Part shown: one piece after another, positions 23,451 through 32,878 of the stretch | How the letters are laid out: each line of letters opens with the position of its first letter | How positions within the stretch are numbered: position 1 is the first letter of the stretch | DNA from: Bacteroidales bacterium | GTDB lineage: Bacteria > Bacteroidota > Bacteroidia > Bacteroidales > UBA932 | DNA length: 46,123 nt | Direction: 5' to 3' | Assembly: GCA_017476575.1 (NCBI GenBank) | Contig: JAFUZO010000027.1 | Span: 1-46,123 of the forward strand | Made by a program: the position numbers and the translations under genes | The notes under the pieces: model-generated | The model's input: only the letters and a program-made list of their open reading frames with translations | What the model was told of the DNA's origin: nothing | Databases searched by the model: none

Positions 23451-24938
23451 TTACAAATACTCCTCCTGCCGGATGAACTGGACCGAGCGCTCGATAAGCG
23501 GGTGCATGTAGGTGTCGTCGGAGAGGAAGGGCACGACCTTACGGTAGTCGGCGAAGATGCGCTCGATGACGGGCGAACTGCGGGCTGGTCGGCGGAATTC
23601 CAGGGCCTGGGCAGCGTTGAAGAGTTCGATGGAGAGCACCGTCTCGACATTGTCCACGACCCGGACCAGTTTCGTGGCGGCGTTGGAGCCCATCGACACA
23701 TGGTCCTCCTGCCCCTGGGAGGAGGGGATGGAGTCGCAGGACGCCGGATGGCAGAGGCCCTTGTTCTGGCTGACGATGGACGCGGCGGTGTACTGCGGAA
23801 TCATGAAGCCGCTGTTCAGGCCCGGGTTGGCGACGAGGTACTTCGGCAGGCCGCGGAGCCCGTGGATGAGCTGGTAGGTGCGCCGCTCGGAGATGCTGGC
23901 GAGTTCGGACAGGGCAATGGCGAGGGCGTCCATCGGGATGGCGATGGGCTCGCCGTGGAAGTTGCCGGCGGAGATGACCATGTCCTCGTCCGGGAAGATG
24001 TTCGGGTTGTCCGTGGCCGAGTTGATCTCGTTCTCGATGACCGACTTGACGTAGTTGATGTTGTCCTTGACGGCCCCGTGCACCTGCGGGATGCAGCGGA
24101 AACTGTACGGGTCCTGCACATGCTCCTTCGGGCGGCGGATGAGTTCGCTGCCCTCCAGACACTCCATGAAACGGCGTCCGGTCTCGATCTGGCCGGAATG
24201 CGGGCGGATCTGGTGGGTCAGCGGCAGGAACGGCTCGATGCGCCCGTCGTAGGCGTCGAGCGACATGGCGCCGATGCGGTCGGCCCACTTGGAGAGCCGG
24301 ATGCTCTTCAGCAGGGACCAGACGGCATGGGCGCTCATGAACTGCGTCCCGTTCAGGAGGGCGAGCCCTTCCTTGGACTGGAGGGTGATGGGCTCCCAGC
24401 CCTTCTCGGCCCATACCTCCGCGGCCGGTCGGACGGCACCCCGGTACATCACTTCGCCGAGGCCGATGAGCGGCAGGGCGAGATGGGCGAGGGGGGCGAG
24501 GTCGCCGGAGGCCCCCAGGGACCCTTGCTGGTAGACCACGGGCAGGATGTCTTCGTTGAACATGTCGACGAGCCGCTGCACCGTGACGAGCTGGGCCCCG
24601 GAATGTCCATAGGACAACGACTGTGCCTTCAGGAGCAGCATCAGTTTGACGATGTCCGGCCGGACGGTCTCCCCGGCGCCGCAGGCGTGCGAGACGACCA
24701 GGTTGTGCTGGAGCCGCGACAGGTCCTCCGGCGGGATGGTCACATTGTACAGCGAACCGAACCCTGTCGTGATGCCGTACAGGGGCCGGTCCAGGTCTTC
24801 CATCTTGCGGTCCAGGTAGTTCCGGCATTCCACGATGGCGTCGACCGCCTCATCGGAGAGGACCAGCCGCTCGTGGTGGTCGATGATTTCCTTGACGCGC
24901 TCCAGGGAGAGCCAGGCTTTCGAGATCGGATGGGTCAT
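23451..24938 (-). CDS. hutH: Histidine ammonia-lyase
   Basis: 495-residue enzyme that deaminates L-histidine to urocanate. The Ala-Ser-Gly triad that cyclises to the MIO cofactor is at 143-145 in QGSLGASGDLAPLA. Other family motifs are YGITTGFG, NGTQFMSAHA, QDPYSFRCIPQVHGA and TDNPNIF. The start at 24938 overlaps the hutU stop as ATGA, so the two are translationally coupled. An open frame continues upstream within hutU but is an artefact. Length and motifs are standard. Confidence 0.98.
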   Translation of the reverse strand: MTHPISKAWLSLERVKEIIDHHERLVLSDEAVDAIVECRNYLDRKMEDLDRPLYGITTGFGSLYNVTIPPEDLSRLQHNLVVSHACGAGETVRPDIVKLMLLLKAQSLSYGHSGAQLVTVQRLVDMFNEDILPVVYQQGSLGASGDLAPLAHLALPLIGLGEVMYRGAVRPAAEVWAEKGWEPITLQSKEGLALLNGTQFMSAHAVWSLLKSIRLSKWADRIGAMSLDAYDGRIEPFLPLTHQIRPHSGQIETGRRFMECLEGSELIRRPKEHVQDPYSFRCIPQVHGAVKDNINYVKSVIENEINSATDNPNIFPDEDMVISAGNFHGEPIAIPMDALAIALSELASISERRTYQLIHGLRGLPKYLVANPGLNSGFMIPQYTAASIVSQNKGLCHPASCDSIPSSQGQEDHVSMGSNAATKLVRVVDNVETVLSIELFNAAQALEFRRPARSSPVIERIFADYRKVVPFLSDDTYMHPLIERSVQFIRQEEYL

Positions 24939-26956
24939 GGGTTCAGGATGTTTCGGATCAAAGTTTCGTCGGCTTCGTGCGGAAGGGTGACCTGCAGGGA
25001 GGGGGTGCGGGCCATCTCGCGCTCGATGGCCATGCGGGCGCCGCGGTTCCGGGCCCAGGAGCGGCGGGCGATGCCGTTGTTCACGTCCCAGAAGAGCATG
25101 TCCCGGATGCGCCGGTCCGCGTCGGCGGAGCCGTCGATGACCATGCCGAAGCCGCCGTTGATGACCTCGCCCCAGCCGACCCCGCCGCCGTTGTGGAGGG
25201 ATACCCACGTGGCGCCGCGGAAGGCGTCGCCGATGACATTCTGCACGGCCATGTCGGCGGTATGCTGCGAGCCGTCGTAGATGTTGGAGGTCTCGCGGAA
25301 CGGGGAATCCGTGCCGGAGACGTCGTGGTGGTCGCGTCCGAGGACGATGGGGGCGGTGATGGCGCCGCTGCGGATGGCCTCGTTGAAGGCGAGGGCGATC
25401 TTCGTGCGCCCCTCGCAGTCGGCATAGAGGATGCGGGCCTGCGAGCCGATGACGAGGTGGTTGCGCCCCGCCTCCTCGATCCACCGGATGTTGTCGCGCA
25501 TCTGACCGGCGATTTCCTCCGGGGCCGTGGCGGCGATTTCCGAGAGGACTTCCACGGCCATCTCGTCGGTCCGGGCCAGGTCCTCCGGGTCTTCGCTCAG
25601 GCACACCCAGCGGAACGGCCCGAAGCCGTAGTCGAAATAGAGCGGGCCCATGATGTCCTGGACATAGGACGGGTAGCGGAAGGTGCCGTCCTCCTTCAGC
25701 ACGTCGGCCCCGGCGCGGGAACTCTCCAGCAGGAAGGCGTTGCCGTAGTCGAAGAAGTACATGCCCCGGTCCGCAAGGCGCCGGATGGCGGTGGCCTGGC
25801 GGCGGAGCGAGGCCCGGACCGCCTCCCGGAACCGCTCCGGCTCCGCGGCCATCATCCGCTGCGATTCCTCCAGGGTGTAGCCGGCCGGGTAGTAGCCGCC
25901 CGCCCACGGATTGTGCAGCGAGGTCTGGTCGGAGCCGAGGTCCACGCGGATGCCCTCGTCGGCGAGCCGTTCCCACAGGTCCACGACATTGCCGATGTAG
26001 GCGAGGGAGACGGTCTCGCGTCCCTCCACGGCCCGGCGGATGCGCGGGATGAGCCCGTCGAGCGTGTCGTGGAGTTCGTCCACCCAGCCCTGCTGGTGGC
26101 GCTTGCGGGCGGCGAGCGGGTTGATTTCCGCCGTCACGCTCACGACGCCCGCGATGTTCCCGGCCTTGGGCTGGGCGCCCGACATGCCGCCGAGCCCCGC
26201 CGTCACGAAGAGCAGGCCGGCGCGGTCCTCCCCGTCCCGTCCCCGGGCCTGGAGTTGCTTCCGGGCCGCGTTCATGACGGTGATGGTCGTCCCGTGCACG
26301 ATGCCCTGCGGACCGATATACATATAGGAGCCGGCCGTCATCTGCCCATACTGCGATACGCCGAGGGCGTTCAGCCGCTCCCAGTCGTCGGGCTTGGAGT
26401 AGTTCGGGATGACCAGGCCGTTGGTTACGACGACCCGCGGCGCCTCCGCCCGAGAAGGGAAGAGCCCCATCGGATGGCCGGAGTACATGATCAGGGTCTG
26501 TTCGTCGGTCATCGTGGCCAGGTACTGCATCGTGAGCCGGTACTGCGCCCAGTTCTGGAAGATGGCCCCGTTGCCGCCGTAGATGATGAGTTCATGGGGA
26601 TGCTGCGCGACCCGCGGGTCCAGGTTGTTCTGGATCATGGCCATGATGGCCGCCGCCTGCCGCGACCGGGCCGGATAGTCCCCGACCGGACGGGCGTAGA
26701 TGGCGTGGGAGGGCCGCAGCCGGTACATGTAGATGCGGCCGTAGCAGCGCAGTTCCTCCGCGAATTCTGCGGTCAGCACGGCGTGGTGCCGCTCCGGGAA
26801 ATAGCGCAGGGCATTCTTCAGCGCCAGTACCTTCTCCTCGGCGGTCAGGATGTCCTTCCGCTTTGGGGCATGGTTGACGCCCGGGTCATAGGGCTTCGGC
26901 TCCGGCAGTTCCGCCGGAATCCCGGCCAGGATTTCTTCTTGGAATGTCATGGGCAT
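24935..26956 (-). CDS. hutU: Urocanate hydratase (long form)
   Basis: 673-residue NAD+-dependent enzyme that converts urocanate to 4-imidazolone-5-propionate. Signature motifs are IYGGNGAIFQNWAQY, MYSGHPMGLFPS, QYGQMTAGSYMYIGPQGIVH and the NAD-binding GLGGMSGAQPKA. It also has TSLHNPWAGGYYP and HNGGGVGWGEVINGGFG. At 673 residues it matches the longer form, like the animal enzyme, rather than the ~555-residue form common in Proteobacteria. The start at 26956 (MPMTF) or two codons later (MTF) cannot be separated. It follows ftcD by 18 bp and overlaps hutH by 4 bp. Confidence 0.97.
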   Translation of the reverse strand: MPMTFQEEILAGIPAELPEPKPYDPGVNHAPKRKDILTAEEKVLALKNALRYFPERHHAVLTAEFAEELRCYGRIYMYRLRPSHAIYARPVGDYPARSRQAAAIMAMIQNNLDPRVAQHPHELIIYGGNGAIFQNWAQYRLTMQYLATMTDEQTLIMYSGHPMGLFPSRAEAPRVVVTNGLVIPNYSKPDDWERLNALGVSQYGQMTAGSYMYIGPQGIVHGTTITVMNAARKQLQARGRDGEDRAGLLFVTAGLGGMSGAQPKAGNIAGVVSVTAEINPLAARKRHQQGWVDELHDTLDGLIPRIRRAVEGRETVSLAYIGNVVDLWERLADEGIRVDLGSDQTSLHNPWAGGYYPAGYTLEESQRMMAAEPERFREAVRASLRRQATAIRRLADRGMYFFDYGNAFLLESSRAGADVLKEDGTFRYPSYVQDIMGPLYFDYGFGPFRWVCLSEDPEDLARTDEMAVEVLSEIAATAPEEIAGQMRDNIRWIEEAGRNHLVIGSQARILYADCEGRTKIALAFNEAIRSGAITAPIVLGRDHHDVSGTDSPFRETSNIYDGSQHTADMAVQNVIGDAFRGATWVSLHNGGGVGWGEVINGGFGMVIDGSADADRRIRDMLFWDVNNGIARRSWARNRGARMAIEREMARTPSLQVTLPHEADETLIRNILNP

Positions 26957-26974
26957 GATGGGCTGTTTGTACGT

Positions 26975-28687
26975 TCAATGGCCGCCCACGTGGGCCTCCA
27001 CCGCGGCGAGGACCTGGTCCTGCAGGGCGAGGGCTTCGGCGATGACGGCGTCGGCGCGGGCGAGGAGCGGTCGGGCGGGGGCTGGGTCCCGGAGACCGGC
27101 GGCGTTGATGCGGACGTTGAGGGCGGCGCCGCGGATGCCGGCGACGGCGGCGAGGGCGGCGACTCCCGCATCGGAGGCGGAGGCCGGATTGCCTTCCCGG
27201 GCCATCTGCAAGGCCAGCGGCAGGGCTTTCAGTGCGGCTTCCATCGTCTGCAGCGGCACGGTGGCCGCATAGAGCGTCGCCTCCTCCAGGGCGGTGGCCC
27301 GCTGCGCCTTCTCCTCGGGCGTGCCCTTCGGCATCGACAGCGCGCCCATGATGCGGTTGAAGGCGGCTGTGTCTTCGTCGACGAGCGCTAACAGTTCCTC
27401 CAAGACCGCCTGCCCGGCTTCGGCGACATCGGAGAATTCCTTCCAGCGTTCGTCCCAGCCCCGTTTGTGGGCGGAGAGGTTGGCGACCATCGTGGCGAGG
27501 GCAGCGCCGAGGGCCCCCATATAGGCGGATACCGAACCGCCGCCCGGAGCGGGAGATTCGGAAGCGGTCTCCCGGGCGAACCCGGCGACACTCATGCGGA
27601 CCAGCCGCTGTCTCGCGGCCAGTTCCGCCTCGTCCTCCATCAGATATTCAACGACCTTTTCCCGCGGGTTGAACGGCTTGAGGTCATCCAGTGACATAGA
27701 CCTTACCGCGATTCGGATGATTTCCCCTTCGGAAATCCCGAGGGACCGCTGTTGCCGGGCGAGGTAGAACCGGCCGGCGGCCAGGAGCACCTTCTTCGGC
27801 ACCAGGCCGACGATTTCGGTGCCGGTCACCCGGAGCCCGCGGGCGGTGGCGGCCCGGCAGACCTCCTCGAAGGCCACATGGAGCGGCACCGCGTCGATGT
27901 TTGTGATGTTCATCGACACCTGGGCGATGCCGTATTCGTCGATATACCAGCCGATGGCCTTGCAGCCTTTCAGCGTGCCGGGAATCCAGATGGGTTCCCC
28001 GGCCGCGTCTTTCAGCAGCGCTCCGGCGGGCGAACCGCCCTCGCGGGCCATCCGCCCTTTCTCCCGCACGTCGAAGGCCACCGCCATCGCCCGCCGGGTG
28101 GAGGTCGTGTTGAGGTTGAAGTTCACGGCAATCAAGAAGTTGCGGGCCCCGACATTCGTGGCGCCGCTCCGGGCGACGGTCTCGTCATAGGCCCCGCCGA
28201 AGTCCGGTTTCCGCAGCGGGTCCGCCATCTTCTCGGGCAGGGCCTCGTATTCTCCGGAGCGGCAGGTCGCGAGGTTCCGGCGCTCCGGGGTGAAGGCGGC
28301 CGCCTCGTAGCAGTAGCACGGGATGCCCAGTCCGGTGTACAGGCGCTCCGCCAGTTTCCGGGCAAGGACGGCGCATTCCTCCAGGGTGATGCCGGCGATG
28401 GGGATGAGCGGGAGCACGTCGGTGGCGCCGCTCCGCGGATGGGCCCCGTGGTGGCGGCGCATATCGATTACCTCCTGCGCTTTCCGGGCGCCCCGGAAGG
28501 CCGCTTCGCACACCGGTTCCGGCGCCCCGACAAAGGTGACGACCGTCCGGTTGGTCGCTTCGCCCGGGTCCACGTCCAGCACCTTCACCCCCTCCACGGA
28601 GGCGATGGCCTCCACGATGGCGTCGATGACCGCCCGGTCCCGCCCCTCGCTGTAGTTCGGCACACATTCAATGATAATCGGTTCCAT
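26975..28687 (-). CDS. ftcD: Bifunctional glutamate formimidoyltransferase / formimidoyl-THF cyclodeaminase
   Basis: 570-residue fusion similar in layout to animal FTCD. Residues about 1-330 form the formiminotransferase (VPNYSEGRD, DVDPGEATNRTV, RRHHGAHPRSGATDVLPL), which passes the formimino group of FIGLU to tetrahydrofolate, releasing glutamate. From about 360 comes the helical cyclodeaminase (SPAPGGGSVSAYMGALGAAL, NLSAHKRG), which forms 5,10-methenyl-THF and ammonia. It is the first gene of the hut operon and begins about 140 bp from the divergent HTCS gene. Together with hutU, hutH and hutI it completes the route from histidine to glutamate without a HutF/HutG branch. Confidence 0.96.
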   Translation of the reverse strand: MEPIIIECVPNYSEGRDRAVIDAIVEAIASVEGVKVLDVDPGEATNRTVVTFVGAPEPVCEAAFRGARKAQEVIDMRRHHGAHPRSGATDVLPLIPIAGITLEECAVLARKLAERLYTGLGIPCYCYEAAAFTPERRNLATCRSGEYEALPEKMADPLRKPDFGGAYDETVARSGATNVGARNFLIAVNFNLNTTSTRRAMAVAFDVREKGRMAREGGSPAGALLKDAAGEPIWIPGTLKGCKAIGWYIDEYGIAQVSMNITNIDAVPLHVAFEEVCRAATARGLRVTGTEIVGLVPKKVLLAAGRFYLARQQRSLGISEGEIIRIAVRSMSLDDLKPFNPREKVVEYLMEDEAELAARQRLVRMSVAGFARETASESPAPGGGSVSAYMGALGAALATMVANLSAHKRGWDERWKEFSDVAEAGQAVLEELLALVDEDTAAFNRIMGALSMPKGTPEEKAQRATALEEATLYAATVPLQTMEAALKALPLALQMAREGNPASASDAGVAALAAVAGIRGAALNVRINAAGLRDPAPARPLLARADAVIAEALALQDQVLAAVEAHVGGH

Positions 28688-28708
28688 GCTTCATGAATTA
28701 AATGTGGA

Positions 28709-28716
28709 TAAAGATA
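28709..28716 (-). promoter_or_regulatory. Near-consensus -7 box (TATCTTTA) of the hut operon
   Basis: The minus strand has TATCTTTA, one base from TAnnTTTG, 21 nt before the ftcD start. Only a T-run (no clear TTTG) precedes it. It is the best promoter candidate in the ftcD/HTCS intergenic region for the hut genes. Confidence 0.4.
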
Positions 28717-28790
28717 CGCCTTTTTTTGGAAAAACCGATACCCCCGCGCCCGCCAGTGTGCGGAAACGGCCGGAACGTGCGCGGAAGAGG

Positions 28791-28822
28791 GTTGCGATTT
28801 TGCGCAATTGCCGCTATCTTTG
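28791..28822 (+). promoter_or_regulatory. Promoter of the HTCS gene
   Basis: GTTG (28791-28794), a 20-nt spacer and TATCTTTG (28815-28822) match the Bacteroidota promoter pattern. The box ends 7 nt before the ATG at 28830, so the leader is very short or absent. Confidence 0.75.
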
Positions 28823-28829
28823 CATTCCT

Positions 28830-31800
28830 ATGATACGGAGCTGCCACATCTGCGTATTCTGCACCGTCCTGCTGTCGTTCCTCGGACACGGGCGGGACTT
28901 TCCGTCATACCGTTTCCACGCCATGCCGGAGACTTCGTATTACGGCGGCATCCACAGCATCGCGAAAGACAGCCTCGGGCGCCTCTGGTTCAGCGGGTTC
29001 GATGCCCTATACATGTGGGACGGCGATGCCTTCGTCCGCATGAACGACCGGATTTCCGCCCAGGACCCGGGCAATTACTGGAGTTTCGGCCACCTCGTGA
29101 CCGACGGCCGGGCGCGCCTGTATGTGGCCACCAACCACGGTCTCTTCCGCTTCGACGGGCGGCACGGCCGCTTCGACCAGGCCCTGGACGGCAACATCGG
29201 CGCCATCGACCGGACCCCGGACGGCACCCTATGGCTCATCCGCAACGGACGGTTCACCGCCCTGCGCGACACGGCCCGGACCTGTCCGCTCCCCGAAGGC
29301 GTGGACATGGACCCGATGAAACTGAACCTCGCCTGCTCGGGCGAGGGTGTCTGGGCGGCATCGGGGGGCCGCCTGTTCCGCCTGGAAGACCAGGCCTTCC
29401 GTCCGTTCACGGACCTGGAGACCGGCAGCATCGTCGATGTCCTGGAAAGCGGCGGCCGCATCTATGTCCTCACCCTTTCGGACGGCCTGTATGAGTGCGG
29501 GACGGACGGCGGCGTCCTCCGCCGGTTCACCCTTCCCATCGAGAACGACCGCGCCTCCACGGCCAAGCAACTCTGGCGGGGCGCCGACGGCATCATCTGG
29601 GTCGCCACCCAGTACGGCCTCATGCTCGTGGACCCGGACAGCGGGGCGACGAAGGTCCTGCGCACCAGCCTTCTTCATCCCTTCTCCCTGCCGAACAATT
29701 CCGTCTGGTCGATCTTCCCCGATGGCGATGGGGTCTGGATCGGCACCTACGGCGGAAAACTGGCTTATTGCACGCCGGACGACAGCGATGTGGACTTCTT
29801 CAAGGCAAGCCCGGGCGGACTGGGCCATCCCATCGTCAGTTGCTTCGAGGAGGATGCCGAGGGGCGCCTCTGGATCGGCACGGAAGGCGGCGGCATCACC
29901 GTCTGGGACTGCCGGGAGGACCGGTTCACCTATTATACGCAGCAGGGCGGCTGCGGCCTCCAGTCCAACATGGTCAAGAAGATCCGCCGCGACGCCGACG
30001 GGACGATGTGGGTGTCCTTCTTCAACTCCGGTCTCCAGACGTTCGATGCCCGGACGGGCACCTTCCGCCGGACCCGCCTGACCCGCGGCGCCGCCGACAC
30101 GCCTTTGAGCGTCTACGATTTCGTCCGCTCGGGCGATGCCCTGTGGCTGTGCGACCCGGATGCCGACGTACAGGTGGCCGACCTGGCGACCGGCGACCTG
30201 GAGAAGGTGACGGCGGAGCCTGGACGGCGCCTGGCCGTGGAGACCTTCCTGCAGGACGGGAGCGGCCTCCTGTGGCTCGTCTCGCACAGCGGCCTCTATG
30301 CCGTGGAACCCCGCTCCCGGGCGGTGGTCCGTACCTGCCGCATCGACGACGGCTCCTATGCCGCCGACAATCTGTGCTGCGGGCTGGCCGCCTCGGACGG
30401 GACCCTGTGGCTCGGCACCCGGGGCGGCGGGTACAACGTCCTCCGTCGGGACGGCACCTATGTCAATGTGCCGCTGGGCGGTTGCACGGTTTTCGGGATC
30501 CTTGAGGACCCAGCCACCGGCGCTATCTGGCTCAGTACCGACGACGGCCTGTACCGCCATGTCGGCGGGGTCACGGAAAAGTCTCTTCTCAATCATCCGT
30601 CCCGTTGCGGGGCCTTCTACGTGCGGTCTGCCTGCCGGACGGCCGCCGGGGAACTCCTGTTCGGCGGAACGGACGGCTTCATCCGTTTCCGTCCCGGGAC
30701 CCTCCGCCCGGCGGTCTCTACTCCCGGTGTGTTCTTCACCGATGTCCGGGTGAACAGCAATCCGCTCGGCACTGAGCGCTATGTCGGCACTCAGGCCCCG
30801 CTCCGTCTGTCCTGGCGTCAGTCGAACCTGGAAATCCGCTTCTCGTCGGACCAGTACCTCCATCCCGAGAACGTCCGCTATGCCTACCGCCTCTCCGGTC
30901 TTTCCGATGCCTGGTCCATCCTGCCGCCGGGACAGCGGACCGTGCAGTATTTCGACCTGCCGCCCGGCCGCTACCGGTTCGAGGTGAAGGCGGATGACGG
31001 CCCCGTCGCGGGACTGCCGCTGATGACCATCCGCCCCGCCCCCTGGGCTTCCTGGTGGGCCCGGCTGCTGTATGCCCTCCTGACGCTCGGCCTCGCCTGG
31101 TTCATCTGGCGGTATTTCTCCAACCGGCATGAACTGGAAATGGAGCAGGTGAAGGAGCGCAACATGCAGGAACTCACCCGTGCCCGCATCAACTTCTTTA
31201 CCAACATTTCCCACGACCTCAAGACCCCGCTCGCCCTCGTCGTGGACCCGCTCCGTCAACTCAAGGAGCACCTGGATCCGGATTCCCAGGCCCTGAAATA
31301 CGCCGCCCTCGTCGAGAAGAACGTGGGGCGCATCCAGCGTATGATCGGCCAACTCCTGACCTTCCGTGAGATCGAGAGCCAGAAGGTGACCCTCTACCGG
31401 CAGAACGGCGACCTGGTCGGTTTCCTCCGCAGCGTCTTCTCCCTGTTCGAGGTCTATGCCGACCGCAAGGGTATCGAGATGGACTACCATTCTGACTTCG
31501 ATACCTATTATACCGCCTTCGACCACGAAATCATCGAGAAGATTTTCACGAACCTCTTCTCCAACGCCGTCAAATACACCCCGGACGGCGGGGCGATCAC
31601 CGTCCGCTGCCGCATGGCCCTTCCGGAGGAGGCGGGGGAAGGGGAGGGCCCCTTCCTGTCCGTGGCCGTCGCCAACACCGGCGCTGAAATCCCCAAGGAA
31701 CGGCAGGAGTCCATCTTCGAGGCCTTCAACCGCGACCGCGAAGCGCATCCCTCTTTCGAGACGTCGACCGGGCTGGGCCTCGCCATCGTCAAGGAGATGG

Positions 31801-32741
31801 TCTACCAGATGGGTGCCCGTGTCCGGGTGGACTCCGCCCACGGGCAGGTCGCCTTCACCGTCACTTTCGCCGCCCCGCCCACCGACCCCGGCGCCGACCC
31901 GGCCTCCGGCTCCTACTCCTTCGCCGAGAAGGAGGTGGACGACCTCATCGAGGAACTGGAGGGGAGCGTCTCGCCGGAGCGGACCGCCCGCAAGTCCACG
32001 ACGGTGGTGGTCATCGACGACGACCGCGAACTCCGCACCTACCTGGAAATGCACCTCTCGCGCCGGTACAATGTGTACACCGCCGCCGACGGCGACGAGG
32101 GCATCGCCAAGGTGGAGAAGGTGGGGCCGCAGGTCGTGGTCACCGACCTGATGATGCGGGAGACTGACGGCTTCGAGGTGTGCCGGCGGCTCCGGGGTAG
32201 CCTCAAGTCGAGCCACATCCCCATCATCGTCCTGTCCGGCGACTCGGGCAACAAGGCCCGCGCCCTTGAAAGCGGCGCCAACGTGTTCATCGAGAAGCCG
32301 TTCGAGATGGAGTTCCTGGTCTCGCAGGTCGAGGCCCTTCTGCGGATGCAGCACGAACTGAAGGAGTTCTATTCCAAGAAGTTCATCGCGGAGCCTGCCA
32401 AGGTGACGATATCGTCCATGGACGAGCAGCTGCTCTCCCGCGCGATGGAGCACATCGAACGCAACATCGACAACGGCAGTTACGACGTCGATGAATTCGT
32501 CTCCGACATGGCCGTCGGCCGCACCATCCTCTACCAGAAAATCAAGGACATCACCGGTATGTCCATCAAGGAATTCATCCTGGACATCCGGCTCAAGCGC
32601 GCCGCGCAACTCCTCCGGGAATCCTACCTCACGGTGGCCGAAATCTCCGACCGGACCGGATTCGCCAACCCGAAATACTTCAGCGTCTGCTTCAAGCGCC
32701 GCTTCGACCTCACCCCGACCGAGTTCAAAAAACAGGCGTAG
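28830..32741 (+). CDS. Hybrid two-component system sensor/regulator (PUL2)
   Basis: 1303-residue HTCS that senses a periplasmic oligosaccharide and activates the adjacent PUL. In order: a signal segment (about 1-20); Reg_prop beta-propeller repeats (about 30-640, e.g. GRLWFSGFDALYMWDG, GRLWIGTEGGGITVWD); a Y_Y_Y domain (about 655-730); a membrane helix (about 737-760); HisKA with phospho-acceptor His795 in NISHDLKTPL; an HATPase domain (NLFSNAVKYTPDGG near 907, GLGLAIVKEM near 980); a receiver (about 1057-1170) with Asp1106 in VVTDLMM; and an AraC-type DNA-binding domain (about 1200-1302). All phosphorelay residues are intact. The start is set at 28830, just after the promoter box; 53 in-frame codons upstream run through the promoter and are rejected. 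Confidence 0.96.
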   Translation: MIRSCHICVFCTVLLSFLGHGRDFPSYRFHAMPETSYYGGIHSIAKDSLGRLWFSGFDALYMWDGDAFVRMNDRISAQDPGNYWSFGHLVTDGRARLYVATNHGLFRFDGRHGRFDQALDGNIGAIDRTPDGTLWLIRNGRFTALRDTARTCPLPEGVDMDPMKLNLACSGEGVWAASGGRLFRLEDQAFRPFTDLETGSIVDVLESGGRIYVLTLSDGLYECGTDGGVLRRFTLPIENDRASTAKQLWRGADGIIWVATQYGLMLVDPDSGATKVLRTSLLHPFSLPNNSVWSIFPDGDGVWIGTYGGKLAYCTPDDSDVDFFKASPGGLGHPIVSCFEEDAEGRLWIGTEGGGITVWDCREDRFTYYTQQGGCGLQSNMVKKIRRDADGTMWVSFFNSGLQTFDARTGTFRRTRLTRGAADTPLSVYDFVRSGDALWLCDPDADVQVADLATGDLEKVTAEPGRRLAVETFLQDGSGLLWLVSHSGLYAVEPRSRAVVRTCRIDDGSYAADNLCCGLAASDGTLWLGTRGGGYNVLRRDGTYVNVPLGGCTVFGILEDPATGAIWLSTDDGLYRHVGGVTEKSLLNHPSRCGAFYVRSACRTAAGELLFGGTDGFIRFRPGTLRPAVSTPGVFFTDVRVNSNPLGTERYVGTQAPLRLSWRQSNLEIRFSSDQYLHPENVRYAYRLSGLSDAWSILPPGQRTVQYFDLPPGRYRFEVKADDGPVAGLPLMTIRPAPWASWWARLLYALLTLGLAWFIWRYFSNRHELEMEQVKERNMQELTRARINFFTNISHDLKTPLALVVDPLRQLKEHLDPDSQALKYAALVEKNVGRIQRMIGQLLTFREIESQKVTLYRQNGDLVGFLRSVFSLFEVYADRKGIEMDYHSDFDTYYTAFDHEIIEKIFTNLFSNAVKYTPDGGAITVRCRMALPEEAGEGEGPFLSVAVANTGAEIPKERQESIFEAFNRDREAHPSFETSTGLGLAIVKEMVYQMGARVRVDSAHGQVAFTVTFAAPPTDPGADPASGSYSFAEKEVDDLIEELEGSVSPERTARKSTTVVVIDDDRELRTYLEMHLSRRYNVYTAADGDEGIAKVEKVGPQVVVTDLMMRETDGFEVCRRLRGSLKSSHIPIIVLSGDSGNKARALESGANVFIEKPFEMEFLVSQVEALLRMQHELKEFYSKKFIAEPAKVTISSMDEQLLSRAMEHIERNIDNGSYDVDEFVSDMAVGRTILYQKIKDITGMSIKEFILDIRLKRAAQLLRESYLTVAEISDRTGFANPKYFSVCFKRRFDLTPTEFKKQA

Positions 32742-32878
32742 ACGGCCCTCTGTGCAGGTTTGTACAAAATGAAACCATTTCTGTATATGGTGAGGACCTT
32801 GAATCTTCCTACTTTGGCGACCTTTGCCTTTGTGCTCGACCACAGCACGACACGGCAAACGAAACCAAACTAACGATA
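32742..32878 (+). promoter_or_regulatory. Intergenic region with the presumed PUL2 (susC) promoter
   Basis: This 137-bp gap separates the HTCS gene from susC and should hold the HTCS-controlled promoter. No exact TAnnTTTG is present. The closest is GACCTTTG (32819-32826), about 50 nt before the susC start, with TTG at 32799-32801 (17-nt spacer). A weak core promoter is expected if an HTCS must activate it. No terminator hairpin was recognised. Confidence 0.35.

Noticed and set aside
28671..28829. In-frame extension of the HTCS by 53 codons
   Set aside because: It runs through the promoter (28791-28822) and overlaps the start of the divergent ftcD gene. The signal peptide starts at 28830.
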